From: JAFKFH01 sp017307375
GTDB lineage: Bacteria > Pseudomonadota > Alphaproteobacteria > Ferrovibrionales > Ferrovibrionaceae
Reading direction: 5' to 3'
DNA: 64,000 nucleotides
Assembly (NCBI GenBank): GCA_965229335.1
Contig: OZ245874.1
Coordinates: 3,286,001 to 3,350,000, forward strand
This document shows, piece after piece, positions 52,559 through 61,800 of the stretch. A model generated the notes under the pieces. It saw only the letters and a program-made list of their open reading frames with translations, made no database searches and was not told where the DNA came from. Each line of letters opens with the position of its first letter. The stretch's first letter is position 1. The position numbers and the translations under genes were made by a program.

Positions 52559-53623
52559 ATGCGGACACGGCTTGCCACGCAGATCGGGATCGACGTTCCG
52601 GTAATCCAGGGGCCGATGGCCGGGGGCGCGACGACACCCGAACTGGTGAGTGCGGTGTCGAATGCCGGTGCGCTCGGTTCGCTCGGTGCGGCCATGCTGT
52701 CGCCTTCCGATCTGCGCGAGGCGATTCGGGCCGTCCGCGCCCGCACCGCGCGGCCGTTCAACGTCAACCTGCTGGTCCCGACGCCGGAGGATCCGCGGCT
52801 CGGGGCAGCGGCGGCAATGGTCAAGCGCCTCAGGGCATATCACAAGGAACTCGGGCTCGACGCCCCGGCGCTGCCGGACAAGGCGGCCGAGGATTTCCAC
52901 GCCCAGATGCAGGTGATCATCGAGGAGAAGGTGCCGGTCTTCTCGTTCGCCTTCGCGATTCCCGAACCGGCGCTGCTCGCCGGGATCAAGGCATCCGGTG
53001 CCAAGGTCCTCGGCACGGCGACGACGGTGGCCGAGGCGCGTGCGCTGGTCGAGGCCGGGGTCGACGTCGTGGTCGCGCAGGGTTCGGAAGCGGGCGGGCA
53101 TCGCGGCACCTTCCTGGCAGAATTCGACGACGCGATGATCGGGGTGATGACCCTGGTCCCCCAGATCATCGATGCGGTCGACGTGCCGGTCGTGGCTGCC
53201 GGCGGCATCATGGACGGCCGCGGCATCGCCGCGGCGCTGGCCTTGGGCGCGGCCGCGGCCCAGATGGGCACGGCCTTCCTGACCTGCCCGGAATCAGGCA
53301 TTCCGGTTTCCTACAAGGAAGCCATTCCCAAGGCCGAGGCCGAACAGACCGAAGTCACCCGCGCGTTCTCGGGTCGGCCGGCCCGCGGCATCCGCAACCG
53401 TTTCATGGTCGATCTGCGCGAGACCGGCGCGGCGATCCCGCCCTATCCGATTCAGAACGCGCTGACCCGGCGCCTGCGCGCCGAGGCCGCCAAGCGCGGC
53501 CTGACCGATTTCATGTCGATGTGGGTCGGGCAGGGCGCGCGGCTTGCGCGGCCGCTGCCCGCGGCGGAACTGGTCGGCCTGCTGGCGGCCGAAACCGAGA
53601 CATCGCTCAGGCGTTTTGCCTGA
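52559..53623 (+). CDS. nitronate monooxygenase-like FMN oxidoreductase
   Basis: A 354-residue TIM-barrel FMN enzyme of the 2-nitropropane dioxygenase family, which oxidises alkyl nitronates. The motifs VPVIQGPMAGGATTPELVSAV, GSEAGGHRGTF (with the catalytic-type His) and VVAAGGIMDGRGIAAALALGAAAAQMGTAF are the family's. AGGGA precedes ATG 52559; a GTG at 52544 is possible. Its last 17 bases overlap the convergent AraC gene. Confidence 0.9.
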   Translation: MRTRLATQIGIDVPVIQGPMAGGATTPELVSAVSNAGALGSLGAAMLSPSDLREAIRAVRARTARPFNVNLLVPTPEDPRLGAAAAMVKRLRAYHKELGLDAPALPDKAAEDFHAQMQVIIEEKVPVFSFAFAIPEPALLAGIKASGAKVLGTATTVAEARALVEAGVDVVVAQGSEAGGHRGTFLAEFDDAMIGVMTLVPQIIDAVDVPVVAAGGIMDGRGIAAALALGAAAAQMGTAFLTCPESGIPVSYKEAIPKAEAEQTEVTRAFSGRPARGIRNRFMVDLRETGAAIPPYPIQNALTRRLRAEAAKRGLTDFMSMWVGQGARLARPLPAAELVGLLAAETETSLRRFA

Positions 53624-54590
53624 GCGTCGCCGACGGCGTCTCGCCATAGGCGGCACGGTAGCTTTCGGCGAAGCGGCCGAGATGGGTAAAGCCCCAGCGT
53701 AGCGCGATCTCCGTGACCGAACGGTCCGCCATGCCAGGCCCGGTCAGTTCGGCGCGGACGCGGGCCAGCCTGACGCCACGCAGATAGCCCATCGGCGTCG
53801 TGCCCTTGAAGCGCCGGAATCCTTCCTGCAAGGCCCTGAGCGAGGTTCCCGATATCTCGGCCAGCCGCGGCGCATCGATCGCCTCTTCCGGGCAGGCTTC
53901 CAGATAGTCGATGGCCCGCTTCACGTGGCGCGGCATCGCCGGCGAGACGCGATGGTCCAGCCAGGCCGACAGGTTGCTCGGTTGCGCCTCCAGCAGCGCC
54001 GTCATGATCAGCCGCGCCGCCTCGGCCGTGGCCAGCGCGGCCCCGGTCAGGGCATCCGAACGATCGAGCATCGCGCGCAGCATCAGCACATAGTCGAGGA
54101 AGGCGCGGCCGCGTTCGGTCGTCAGGTCGAAGCCGAGATCGAAATGCAGCGGCTGGGCGACCGGCCGGTCGAGCAGGGCGGCGACGTGGCGCTCCAGCAC
54201 CGCGCGCTCGATCTTGACGATCAGGTGGGGGGTGCCGGCCTGCCAGCGCATCGCCAGGTGTTCGCGCGGGTCGGGGATCGAGGCAAGGCCGGGGCCGGCG
54301 CCGACGATGGCGCGGCCGCAGGCGATCTCGGCCCGCCCGGCCAGCGGGATCTGCACCAGGAAGAAGCGGCCGAGGGCACCGGGCTCGATCGTCACCGCGC
54401 CGCCGTAATCGACGTAGTTCAGCGATACCGGGCCCAGTGGCGCATGGTGATGACGGGCGGCGAGCCTTTCTCCCCGGCCTTCCAGCGCCAGATGATGCGG
54501 GCAGAAGATGCGGGCGACGCGGTCGCGCGCCTCGTCCAGATCCTCGGTGGCGAACACGGTGTAACGCGCCAACGGTAGCGCGGCCTGCAT
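53607..54590 (-). CDS. AraC-family transcriptional regulator
   Basis: A 327-residue regulator. The C-terminal DNA-binding domain has two helix-turn-helix units: AIDAPRLAEISGTSLRALQEGFRRFKGTTPMGYLRGVRLARV and SVTEIALRWGFTHLGRFAESYRAAYGETPSATLR. The N-terminal region is an AraC-ligand-like binding domain (LGPVSLNYVDYGGAVTIEPG). GGAGG lies 6 bases before the ATG. Divergent from the SDR and StyA-like genes, so it is their probable regulator. Confidence 0.93.
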   Translation of the reverse strand: MQAALPLARYTVFATEDLDEARDRVARIFCPHHLALEGRGERLAARHHHAPLGPVSLNYVDYGGAVTIEPGALGRFFLVQIPLAGRAEIACGRAIVGAGPGLASIPDPREHLAMRWQAGTPHLIVKIERAVLERHVAALLDRPVAQPLHFDLGFDLTTERGRAFLDYVLMLRAMLDRSDALTGAALATAEAARLIMTALLEAQPSNLSAWLDHRVSPAMPRHVKRAIDYLEACPEEAIDAPRLAEISGTSLRALQEGFRRFKGTTPMGYLRGVRLARVRAELTGPGMADRSVTEIALRWGFTHLGRFAESYRAAYGETPSATLRQNA

Positions 54591-54636
54591 ACGCGCCTCC
54601 TTCGCTTGCCCCCTGTCTTTGCGCAACACTCTATCG

Positions 54637-54764
54637 GCAAATGGTCGGTCGGGCAGCTTTCCATTTCGCCGCGACCATGCTCGACCGCGTTTTTCGGATA
54701 GTGGTCGCCCGGCGCGGATTTCGAGCCTGCCGGTTTTGCCCCAGCCTTGACCGCAAATGGCCGG
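54637..54764. repeat. direct repeat in the AraC/SDR promoter region
   Basis: GCAAATGGTCGG (54637-54648) and GCAAATGGCCGG (54753-54764) match in 11 of 12 bases, 116 bases apart, in the 184-base divergent gap. AraC proteins often bind direct repeats; the distance is longer than usual. Confidence 0.35.
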
Positions 54765-54774
54765 GAGGGCTGAC

Positions 54775-55554
54775 ATGAACGGGAAATGCGTGATCGTGAC
54801 CGGCGGGGCGACCCTGATCGGCGCGGGCGTGGTCGAGGCGTTCCGGGCGGCGGGCGCCTCGGTGGTGATTGCCGACATCGACCGGGCGGGTGGAGGCGAC
54901 CTTGCCGGACGGCTCGGGCCCGGTGTGCTGTACCAGTACACCGATGTGACCGACGACGCCTCGATCGAGGCCTGCGTCGCCGCGGCCGAGGCGGCGTTCG
55001 GCGGCGTCGACTGCCTCGTCAATCTCGCCTGCAGCTATCTCGATGATGGTATTGCCTCGGGCCGCGGCGACTGGCACAAGGCGCTCGACGTCAATCTGGT
55101 CGGCGCGGTGATGATGGCCAGGGCTGCGGTGCCGGCGATCGAGCGTCGCGGCGGCGGGGCGATCGTCAATTTCGGCTCGATCTCGGCCAAGGTCGCCCAG
55201 ACCGGCCGCTGGCTCTATCCGGTCTCGAAGGCCGCGATGCTGCAGCTGACCCGCAACATGGCAATGGATCTGGCACCGCGCGGCATCCGCGTCAACGCCG
55301 TGTCGCCGGGCTGGACCTGGTCGGCGATCATGAACCAGCTGACCCACGGCGACCGCGCCAAGACCGATCGGGTCGCGGCGCCCTTCCACCTGCTGGGCCG
55401 CGTCGGCAATCCGGCCGAGGTCGCCGATGTCGTCGTTTTCCTCTGCTCGGATCGCGCCGGCTTCGTCACCGGCGCCGACTGGGCGGTCGATGGCGGCTAC
55501 AGCGCGATGGGACCGGAGCAGGCCGTGCCCGCCATTCCCCAATTGATGGCCTGA
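54775..55554 (+). CDS. SDR-family oxidoreductase
   Basis: A 259-residue short-chain dehydrogenase/reductase. The NAD(P) site is VTGGATLIGAGVVEAF, and Asp residues in ADIDRAG favour NAD. The catalytic Tyr and Lys lie in WLYPVSKAAM, with Ser upstream in FGSISAKVAQ and the Asn in DVNLVGAV. GGGAGG precedes the ATG. It is 19 bases from the StyA-like monooxygenase gene, suggesting it oxidises or reduces that enzyme's product. Confidence 0.92.
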   Translation: MNGKCVIVTGGATLIGAGVVEAFRAAGASVVIADIDRAGGGDLAGRLGPGVLYQYTDVTDDASIEACVAAAEAAFGGVDCLVNLACSYLDDGIASGRGDWHKALDVNLVGAVMMARAAVPAIERRGGGAIVNFGSISAKVAQTGRWLYPVSKAAMLQLTRNMAMDLAPRGIRVNAVSPGWTWSAIMNQLTHGDRAKTDRVAAPFHLLGRVGNPAEVADVVVFLCSDRAGFVTGADWAVDGGYSAMGPEQAVPAIPQLMA

Positions 55555-55573
55555 GACAGAGAGGCAGAGCATC

Positions 55574-56806
55574 ATGCGAGAGATCGTCATCGTCGGCGCC
55601 GGGCAGTCCGGGCTGCAACTGGCGCTGGGGCTGCAGGCACGCGGCTACGGCGTCACCGTCCTCACCAACCGCACCGGCGACGACATCGCCCGCGGCAAGG
55701 TGATGTCCAGCCAGTGCATGTTCGCCACGGCGCTGAGCCACGAACGCGCGCTCGGCCTCGATTTCTGGGCCGACGAATGCCCCGATGTCGAGGGCATCTC
55801 CTTCACCGTCCCGGCCCCGGACGGGTCGGGCAAGGCGATCGACTGGGCGGCGCGGCTCGACCGGCCGGCGCAGGCCGTGGACCAGCGGGTGAAGATCCCG
55901 CGCTGGCTGGCCGAGTTCGAGCGGCGCGGCGGCAAGGTCGAACTGGTCGAGGCCGGCATTCCCGATCTCGAACGGCATGCCGCCCGCGCCGATCTGGTGA
56001 TCGTCGCCGCCGGCAAGGGCGAGATCGCGCAGATGTTCCAGCGCAACGCCGAAACCTCCACCTTTGCCCAGCCGATGCGGGCCCTGGCACTGACCTACGT
56101 GACCGGCATGACGCCGCGGCCCGGCCACAGCGCCGTCTGCTTCAACCTGTGCCCGGGCGTCGGCGAGTATTTCGTGTTCCCTGCCCTGACCACTTCGGGC
56201 CCCTGCGAGATCATGGTGTTCGAAGGCATTCCGGGCGGGCCGATGGATTGCTGGGGCGACGTGAAGACCCCGGCGGAACACCTCGCACGCTCGACCGCCA
56301 TCCTGCGCCAGTTCTTTTCCTGGGAGGCCGAGCGCTGCAACCACGTCGAGCTGACCGACGGGAACGGCATCCTGGCCGGTCGCTTCCCGCCGACCGTTCG
56401 CCATCCGGTGGCCCTGCTGCCTTCCGGCAAGCCGGTGCTGGGCATGGCCGATGTCGTCGTCCTGAACGATCCGATCACCGGTCAGGGATCGAACAACGCG
56501 GCGAAATGCGCTGCAAGCTATCTCGAGGCGATCACCGCGCATGGCGACCGGGCGTTCGATGCCGCTTTCATGCAGGCGACGTTCGATCGCTACTGGGCCT
56601 ATGCCCGGCATGTCGCGCGCTGGACCAACGCCCTGCTACTGCCTCCGCCGCCGCATGTGCTGATGCTGCTGGGAATGGCCAACACGCTGCAGCCGATCGC
56701 CGACCGCTTCGTCGCGGGGTTCGACGATCCCCGCGACTATGCCGACTGGTTCTTCGAGCCGGAGCAGGCCGAAAGCTACGTCGCCACTCTGCGCGCCGCA
56801 GCCTAG
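55574..56806 (+). CDS. StyA-like FAD-dependent monooxygenase (styrene/indole monooxygenase family)
   Basis: A 410-residue group E flavoprotein monooxygenase. The N-terminal FAD motif is VIVGAGQSGLQLALGL (residues 5-20), and the DPITGQGSNNAAKCAASYLEAI segment matches the StyA family. StyA enzymes epoxidise styrene or indole and need reduced FAD from a separate reductase, StyB. No StyB-like gene lies in the window, so the reductase must come from elsewhere or the enzyme works otherwise. The substrate cannot be predicted. The terminator-like hairpin follows. Confidence 0.88.
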   Translation: MREIVIVGAGQSGLQLALGLQARGYGVTVLTNRTGDDIARGKVMSSQCMFATALSHERALGLDFWADECPDVEGISFTVPAPDGSGKAIDWAARLDRPAQAVDQRVKIPRWLAEFERRGGKVELVEAGIPDLERHAARADLVIVAAGKGEIAQMFQRNAETSTFAQPMRALALTYVTGMTPRPGHSAVCFNLCPGVGEYFVFPALTTSGPCEIMVFEGIPGGPMDCWGDVKTPAEHLARSTAILRQFFSWEAERCNHVELTDGNGILAGRFPPTVRHPVALLPSGKPVLGMADVVVLNDPITGQGSNNAAKCAASYLEAITAHGDRAFDAAFMQATFDRYWAYARHVARWTNALLLPPPPHVLMLLGMANTLQPIADRFVAGFDDPRDYADWFFEPEQAESYVATLRAAA

Positions 56807-56835
56807 GCGATCGCCGCTCGCCGGCGAACTTGGCA

Positions 56836-56867
56836 GGCATGACGGATGCATCGGCATCCGTCATGCC
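56836..56867. terminator. 14-bp perfect inverted repeat between StyA-like and HAD genes
   Basis: GGCATGACGGATGC and GCATCCGTCATGCC pair perfectly over 14 base pairs around a 4-base loop, centred between two convergent stop codons. No T-run follows on either strand. A bidirectional terminator or an RNA-stabilising hairpin are the obvious readings. Confidence 0.6.
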
Positions 56868-56869
56868 GA

Positions 56870-57583
56870 TCACCCCCGCTCGACGGCGTCGGCGAAAGCG
56901 GCGAGGCTGTCGAAGCGCCAGCCGATCTTCGGCATCTCGGCCGGCAGCGGCGTCGCGCCCTGGCCGGTCATGCCGGCGCGGCGGTCGATCCAGACATTGG
57001 CCAGCCCCCTGGCGGCGGCGGGCACGTGATCGTGGAACAGGCTCTGCGCCACATGCAGGACCGCACCCGGCGCGATGCCCCGGCGCTGCAACTGGTCCAG
57101 CGCGTAGTCGAAATTGCGCGGGTTCGGCTTGTAGCTGCCGATGTCTTCGGCCGTGAAGGTCGCGTCGAACGGATGGCCCAGGCGGGGCAGGCTGCCGCCG
57201 ATGCTCCTGTTGTCGACGTTCGACAGCGCGTAGAGCTGGAAATGACGCTTGAGGCGGGCCAGCGCGCCGGCGCTGTCCGGAAAAGCCGGCCATTCGGGCA
57301 CCGAGGCACCGAAAGCCAGTGCCGCCGCCTCGTCCGGTCCGACGCCCCAGCTGCGTTGCAGGTCGCGATGGACGGCAGCGAGCAGGGTCGAATAGGGCAT
57401 GCCCGGATGGTCGGCTTCCCAGCGCCCCTCCGCCGCGGCGAAGGCCGACAGCAGGCCCTCGTCGTCGAGCCCGAGGCCATGCTGGACGGCGAACGGCCGC
57501 AATTGGGCGAGGATGCCGGCCTCCCAGTCGATCAGGGTGCCGTAGACGTCGAAGGTGAGGGCGCGGAAGGTACTGAAGCTCAT
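56870..57583 (-). CDS. haloacid dehalogenase-like hydrolase, type II
   Basis: A 237-residue HAD-superfamily enzyme. The nucleophile is Asp12 in ALTFDVYGTLIDW; ALSNVDNRS carries the second motif; KPNPRNFDYAL the lysine motif. The Asn in SNVDN and the overall pattern are those of the L-2-haloacid dehalogenase (type II) family, though many members act on other phospho- or halo-acids. AGGAG lies 6 bases before the ATG; an upstream in-frame ATG at 57610 lacks one. Confidence 0.88.
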   Translation of the reverse strand: MSFSTFRALTFDVYGTLIDWEAGILAQLRPFAVQHGLGLDDEGLLSAFAAAEGRWEADHPGMPYSTLLAAVHRDLQRSWGVGPDEAAALAFGASVPEWPAFPDSAGALARLKRHFQLYALSNVDNRSIGGSLPRLGHPFDATFTAEDIGSYKPNPRNFDYALDQLQRRGIAPGAVLHVAQSLFHDHVPAAARGLANVWIDRRAGMTGQGATPLPAEMPKIGWRFDSLAAFADAVERG

Positions 57584-57751
57584 GGCGGTCTCCTGAGTTG
57601 CGACCGTCATGGTGCCGCACCCGTGTCCTTACCGTCTTGACCCGTCCTGCCGATTCATTGACCCGGACTCGCGTGCGGGGATTGACGTCGGTTGGTGAAA
57701 GCCGCGATATCGCGGGGCCACCCGTGACGTGGCGTTGACCGGAAGGCGTCG

Positions 57752-58960
57752 ATGGCCAGACTGCTCCACATATTCGCGCTGCTGGTTCTGTGTTGTGTCG
57801 CCATTCCGCGCCCGGCATCGGCGCAGACCGCCGGCGGTCCCGTATCAGTCGCCGCCGGCGTCACCTACGAGTTCCTGGCGCGCTGGGATGTCGACAGGCT
57901 GAACCGGATCCTGACGACCGATACGTCGGCATTCGCCGGGCGGCCGGTGGCCTACAGTCCGGCGCGCAATGCGGTGAAGCTTTATCGCGTGCGCTATCCG
58001 TCGGTGATCCCGGAGCGCGGCAACAAGCCCACCATGGCGTCCGGCCTGGTGGCAGTACCCGATACCGGCGGCGCCAGCTTACCCATGGTCTCCTACCAGC
58101 ACGGCACCGTCTATGGTAAGCAGCAGGTGCCCTCGTTCGCCGAGCAGTCGCCCGAAACCCAGCTGATGCTGGCCCAATTCGCCGGCCAGGGTTACATCCT
58201 CATCGGTGCCGACTATTTCGGCCTGGGCGAATCCGACGAGCCCGAAGGCTACATGGTCAAGGCCAGCCACCAGCAGGCGACCTACGACATGCTGATGGCC
58301 GCACGCGCCGTGCTCGCAGCCCTCGATCGTTCCGCGACCAAGCTGTTCCTGGCCGGATGGTCGCAGGGTGGCTTCGTCACGCTCGCGATGCTGGAAAAGC
58401 TCGAAAGCGCCGGCGTGCCCGTCGCGGCGGCGATGACCGCGAGCGCTCCTGCGGATGTTTTCGTCGCCCTGAATGGTTTCCTGAATTTCCCCCGCCCCAA
58501 TGATGCCGACTGGGTGCCGACCTTGTTCATCCTGTCGGCGTTCGCGTTCGAGAATTACTACGGCATTCCCGGTCTGGCCCGCTCGGTCCTGACCGATGCC
58601 TACTACGACCTGGCGCGCAAGGCTTATGAGCGGCAGCCGTTCGATCCGTCCCAGGTTCCGACCCAACTGCGCCAGATCGTCCGGGCGGAGTATTTCGATC
58701 CGCAGTTCTTTGCCGCCTCGGCCTATGGCCGGCTGGTGGCGGCGACCCAGGCCTATCGCTGGGTGATCAGGACACCGGTCCGGACCTTCTACGGCGAGAC
58801 CGACGAGGCGATCCGCACCGAACTCGGGCAATTGCCGATGACCTGGCAGAAGGCGATGGGCAACGATCGGGTCGCGGCGGTCTCGACCGGCAAGACCAGC
58901 CATCGCGGCACGTTTGCCGTCGCCGTGCCGCAGTGGAAGGCGTGGATGGATCAGCAATAG
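57752..58960 (+). CDS. secreted alpha/beta hydrolase (lipase/esterase-like)
   Basis: A 402-residue exported hydrolase. A signal peptide spans residues 1-24 (ending PRPASA). The nucleophile elbow is GWSQGGF, the oxyanion region is SYQHGTVYG, and a C-terminal TSHRGTF supplies a likely histidine. It resembles the secretory-lipase or prolyl-oligopeptidase-like families. The upstream 168-base gap contains four TTGAC elements. It converges on the AraC gene with 7 bases between. Confidence 0.82.
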   Translation: MARLLHIFALLVLCCVAIPRPASAQTAGGPVSVAAGVTYEFLARWDVDRLNRILTTDTSAFAGRPVAYSPARNAVKLYRVRYPSVIPERGNKPTMASGLVAVPDTGGASLPMVSYQHGTVYGKQQVPSFAEQSPETQLMLAQFAGQGYILIGADYFGLGESDEPEGYMVKASHQQATYDMLMAARAVLAALDRSATKLFLAGWSQGGFVTLAMLEKLESAGVPVAAAMTASAPADVFVALNGFLNFPRPNDADWVPTLFILSAFAFENYYGIPGLARSVLTDAYYDLARKAYERQPFDPSQVPTQLRQIVRAEYFDPQFFAASAYGRLVAATQAYRWVIRTPVRTFYGETDEAIRTELGQLPMTWQKAMGNDRVAAVSTGKTSHRGTFAVAVPQWKAWMDQQ

Positions 58961-58967
58961 CGCGGCG

Positions 58968-59717
58968 TCAGCGGCGCCGCAGCTGCCCAGGGGTAACGCC
59001 GCGCCGGCGGCGCAGCGCCCGGGTCAGGGCGCTCTGCTCGGCATAGCCGCAGGCCAGCGCGATCTCGGCGATGCCCAGGCGACCCTGGCCCAGCAGGTCG
59101 ACGGCGCGGTCGAGCCGCAGGTCGGCCAGGCAGGCGGCCGGGCCCTGGCCGGTGGCGGTGCGAAAGGCGGCATGGAGGCGGGAAGGCGACAGGCCGGTCT
59201 CGGCGGCCAGATCGGCGACGGTCAGCGGTTCGGCCAGGCGCCGTTCCATCACCGCCAGCGCGTCGGCGACGACGGCGGGCATTCTCGGAATTTCAAAACG
59301 CCGTTCCAGCGCATCGCGCAGCAGGGCGGTCGCGTGATGGGCCAAGGCCGGCTCGATCCGGTCGGTGCCGCGTTCGCCGAGATAGCCGAGCAGGTGCCCA
59401 AGGCCGGAATCGACGGGAAAAAACGGTGCGCTGGCCGACCGGGTCCGAACCAGCCGTTCGGCCCGGCCGTCGCCGAGGGTCAGGTCGAGCACCACGAAAC
59501 GATTGGCGCCTTCGGCCGGCCGGAAGCGATGCATCTGGCCGGCGGCGACCACCACGGCCCGGTCACCGCCGACGATGTCTTCATGATCGCCGACCGCCAG
59601 ATGCAGCCCGCCGGCCAGGGGCAGCACGACCTGGTGATGATCATGGGCATGGGCCGCTTCGGCCGCGCGATAGCTGCGGAGCGACAGGCCGTGCAAGGGT
59701 GAAGGGTAGGCGCCCAT
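58968..59717 (-). CDS. AraC-family transcriptional regulator, third gene after dgcN-dgcA
   Basis: A 249-residue regulator with an N-terminal cupin-like ligand domain (HAHDHHQVVLPLAGGLHLAVG) and a C-terminal AraC domain (PLTVADLAAETGLSPSRLHAAFRTATG and IAEIALACGYAEQSALTRALRRRRGVTPGQLR). AAGGTG precedes ATG 59717; a GTG at 59726 is possible. It follows dgcA by 27 bases on the same strand, so it is probably in the dgcN-dgcA operon, which already has a divergent LysR regulator. Confidence 0.9.
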   Translation of the reverse strand: MGAYPSPLHGLSLRSYRAAEAAHAHDHHQVVLPLAGGLHLAVGDHEDIVGGDRAVVVAAGQMHRFRPAEGANRFVVLDLTLGDGRAERLVRTRSASAPFFPVDSGLGHLLGYLGERGTDRIEPALAHHATALLRDALERRFEIPRMPAVVADALAVMERRLAEPLTVADLAAETGLSPSRLHAAFRTATGQGPAACLADLRLDRAVDLLGQGRLGIAEIALACGYAEQSALTRALRRRRGVTPGQLRRR

Positions 59718-59744
59718 GGCGCCCACCTTAGCGCAAACCGCGCC

Positions 59745-60731
59745 TCAGCCCCAGAGGGCCGCCGCAGGCGGCGACACCTGGCTGCCGCTGAAGCTCAAGC
59801 CCGGATCGCGATCGGTCCTGAGCAGCAGCGGGCCATCGAGATCGACGAACGCGGCGCCCGGCGTCAGGCACATCGCCGGCGCCATGGCCAGCGAGGTGCC
59901 TACCATGCAGCCGACCATGATCCCGGCCCCCGCCGCCTTGGCGGCCTTCGCCAGCGCGATCGCCTCGGTCAGCCCGCCGGTCTTGTCGAGCTTGATGTTG
60001 ATCACCTCGTACCGTTTCAGCACTTCGGCGAGATGATGGCGATCGTGCAGGCTTTCGTCGGCGCAGATCGGGATGGAGCGGTCGCGATCGTCGAGGGCCG
60101 CGTCGGCATTCGCCGGCAGCGGCTGTTCGATCAGCGAGACGCCCGTATCGCGGCAGGCGGCGAGGCAGTCGTCGAGGATTTCAGGCGTCCAGGCCTCGTT
60201 CGCGTCGGCGATGATCAGCGCCTTCGGCGCGCCGCGGCGGACGGCGGCGAGCCGCGCCGGGTCGCCCAGCCCGCCGAGCTTGACCTTCAGCACCGGCCGG
60301 TCCGAGGCGGCCAGCGCCGCCTCGTGCATCGCCTCAGGGCTGCCGAGGCTCAGCGTATAAGCCGTCACCACCGGTGTCGGCGCGGCGAGGCCGGCCAGTT
60401 CCCAGACCCGCTTGCCGGCGCGCTTGGCTTCGAGGTCCCACAAGGCGCAATCGATCGCGTTGCGGGCGGCGCCCGGCGACATGCCGTCGGCGATCACGGT
60501 CCGGCCGGCCCCGGCCGCAATGGCCGGGGCCATCGCCGTGATCGCGGCGACGACGCCGTCGACCGTCTCGCCGTAGCGCGCATAGGGCACGCATTCGCCG
60601 CGGCCGGCATGGGCGCCATCGGTGATCGTCGCGACGACCACGACGGCTTCGGTGCGGCTGCCGCGCGAGATGGTGAAGCTGCCGGCGATCGGCCAGCGTT
60701 CGATCGCAACGCTAAGCTTCGGGCCGGTCAC
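59745..60731 (-). CDS. dgcA: enolase-superfamily epimerase, DgcA-like
   Basis: A 328-residue muconate-lactonizing subgroup enolase. The catalytic lysine is in VLKVKLGG, the metal ligands Asp, Glu and Asp in IIADANEAW, SLIEQPLPAN and ICADES, and the second lysine in NIKLDKTGG. The family includes dipeptide and N-acyl amino acid epimerases. The 4-base GTGA overlap with a DUF1611 gene is the DgcN-DgcA pair, known for converting D-glutamate to L-glutamate by an N-acetylated intermediate. Substrate by context. Confidence 0.88.
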   Translation of the reverse strand: MTGPKLSVAIERWPIAGSFTISRGSRTEAVVVVATITDGAHAGRGECVPYARYGETVDGVVAAITAMAPAIAAGAGRTVIADGMSPGAARNAIDCALWDLEAKRAGKRVWELAGLAAPTPVVTAYTLSLGSPEAMHEAALAASDRPVLKVKLGGLGDPARLAAVRRGAPKALIIADANEAWTPEILDDCLAACRDTGVSLIEQPLPANADAALDDRDRSIPICADESLHDRHHLAEVLKRYEVINIKLDKTGGLTEAIALAKAAKAAGAGIMVGCMVGTSLAMAPAMCLTPGAAFVDLDGPLLLRTDRDPGLSFSGSQVSPPAAALWG

Positions 60732-61738
60732 GGGAACAGCTTCTGCAGGTGGTCGACGATCGGGGCGACGCCGAAGCGCACGGGATCGGTCGCCGGCAGG
60801 TCGTGCGCACGGGCCGTCTCGTCGAGATAGGCGCGGGCCGCCGCCTCGTCCAGCGCCTGGGTATTGATCGAGATGCCGACCGGGCGGATCGCCGGGTTGG
60901 TCAACCGGCCGCAGGTCACGGTGAGGTCGATGACCTGCTGGATCGTCGGCAGCGGGTGCTGCACGCCGCGCATCTTCGTTCGGGTCGGCTCATGGCAGAT
61001 GACGAAGGCATCGGGCTGAGCGCCGTGCAGCAGGCCGAGCGAGACGCCCGCGAAAGACGGGTGGAACAGCGAGCCCTGGCCTTCGATCAGGTCCCAGTGG
61101 GTCGCCGGGGCCTCCGGCGACAGCCATTCGACGGCGCCCGAGATGAAGTCGGCGACGACGGCATCGATCGCGACCCCGCGGCCGGAAATGAACACGCCGG
61201 TCTGGCCCGTGGCGCGGAAATCGGCATCCAGCCCGCGGCCGCGCATCTCGCGCTCCAGCGCCAGCGCCGTATACTTCTTGCCGGCCGAGCAGTCGGTGCC
61301 GACGGTGAGCAGCCGCAGGCCCGACCGCTTGGTGCCCTTGCCGGTGGCGAAGGTACGGTCGGTATGGCGGACGTCGAACAACTGCCTGCCATGGCGTTCG
61401 GCGGCTTCGGCGATCGCGGGCTTGGAGGCCAGGCGGGTGTGGAGGCCCGAGGCGACATCGAAGCCCGCCTCGATCGCCTTTACGATCACGTCGACCCAAT
61501 GGTCGGGCAGAACGCCGCCCGCATTGACCACGCCGACGATCATCGTCCTGGCGCCCTTGGCCGCCGCCTCGGCGATGGTGAGGTCGGCGATGCCGAGATC
61601 GGCCTTGCAACCGGGCAGGCGCAATTGGCCCAGGCACCATTCCGGCCGCCAGTCGACGATGCCGTAGGCGGTCTTGGCGGCCAAAGCATCGGGCACGTCG
61701 CCGAGGAACATCAGGTAGGGTGGGGTGATCGTCGTCAT
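60728..61738 (-). CDS. dgcN: DUF1611-family N-acyltransferase, DgcN-like
   Basis: A 336-residue protein with a P-loop-like motif TVGTDCSAGKKYTALALEREM and the conserved FDVRHTDR, GQTGVFISG and WDLIEGQGSLFHPSFAGVSL segments of DUF1611. In marine bacteria and archaea DgcN N-acetylates D-glutamate for DgcA. First gene of the operon, divergent from the LysR gene; its promoter region holds a perfect LysR-type palindrome. Confidence 0.88.
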   Translation of the reverse strand: MTTITPPYLMFLGDVPDALAAKTAYGIVDWRPEWCLGQLRLPGCKADLGIADLTIAEAAAKGARTMIVGVVNAGGVLPDHWVDVIVKAIEAGFDVASGLHTRLASKPAIAEAAERHGRQLFDVRHTDRTFATGKGTKRSGLRLLTVGTDCSAGKKYTALALEREMRGRGLDADFRATGQTGVFISGRGVAIDAVVADFISGAVEWLSPEAPATHWDLIEGQGSLFHPSFAGVSLGLLHGAQPDAFVICHEPTRTKMRGVQHPLPTIQQVIDLTVTCGRLTNPAIRPVGISINTQALDEAAARAYLDETARAHDLPATDPVRFGVAPIVDHLQKLFP

Positions 61739-61800
61739 CGGCCGCCTCGCAAGGTCAGGGATCGTCTTCGAGGGTTAAGGCTGGCGCATCCGGCCTGTCC

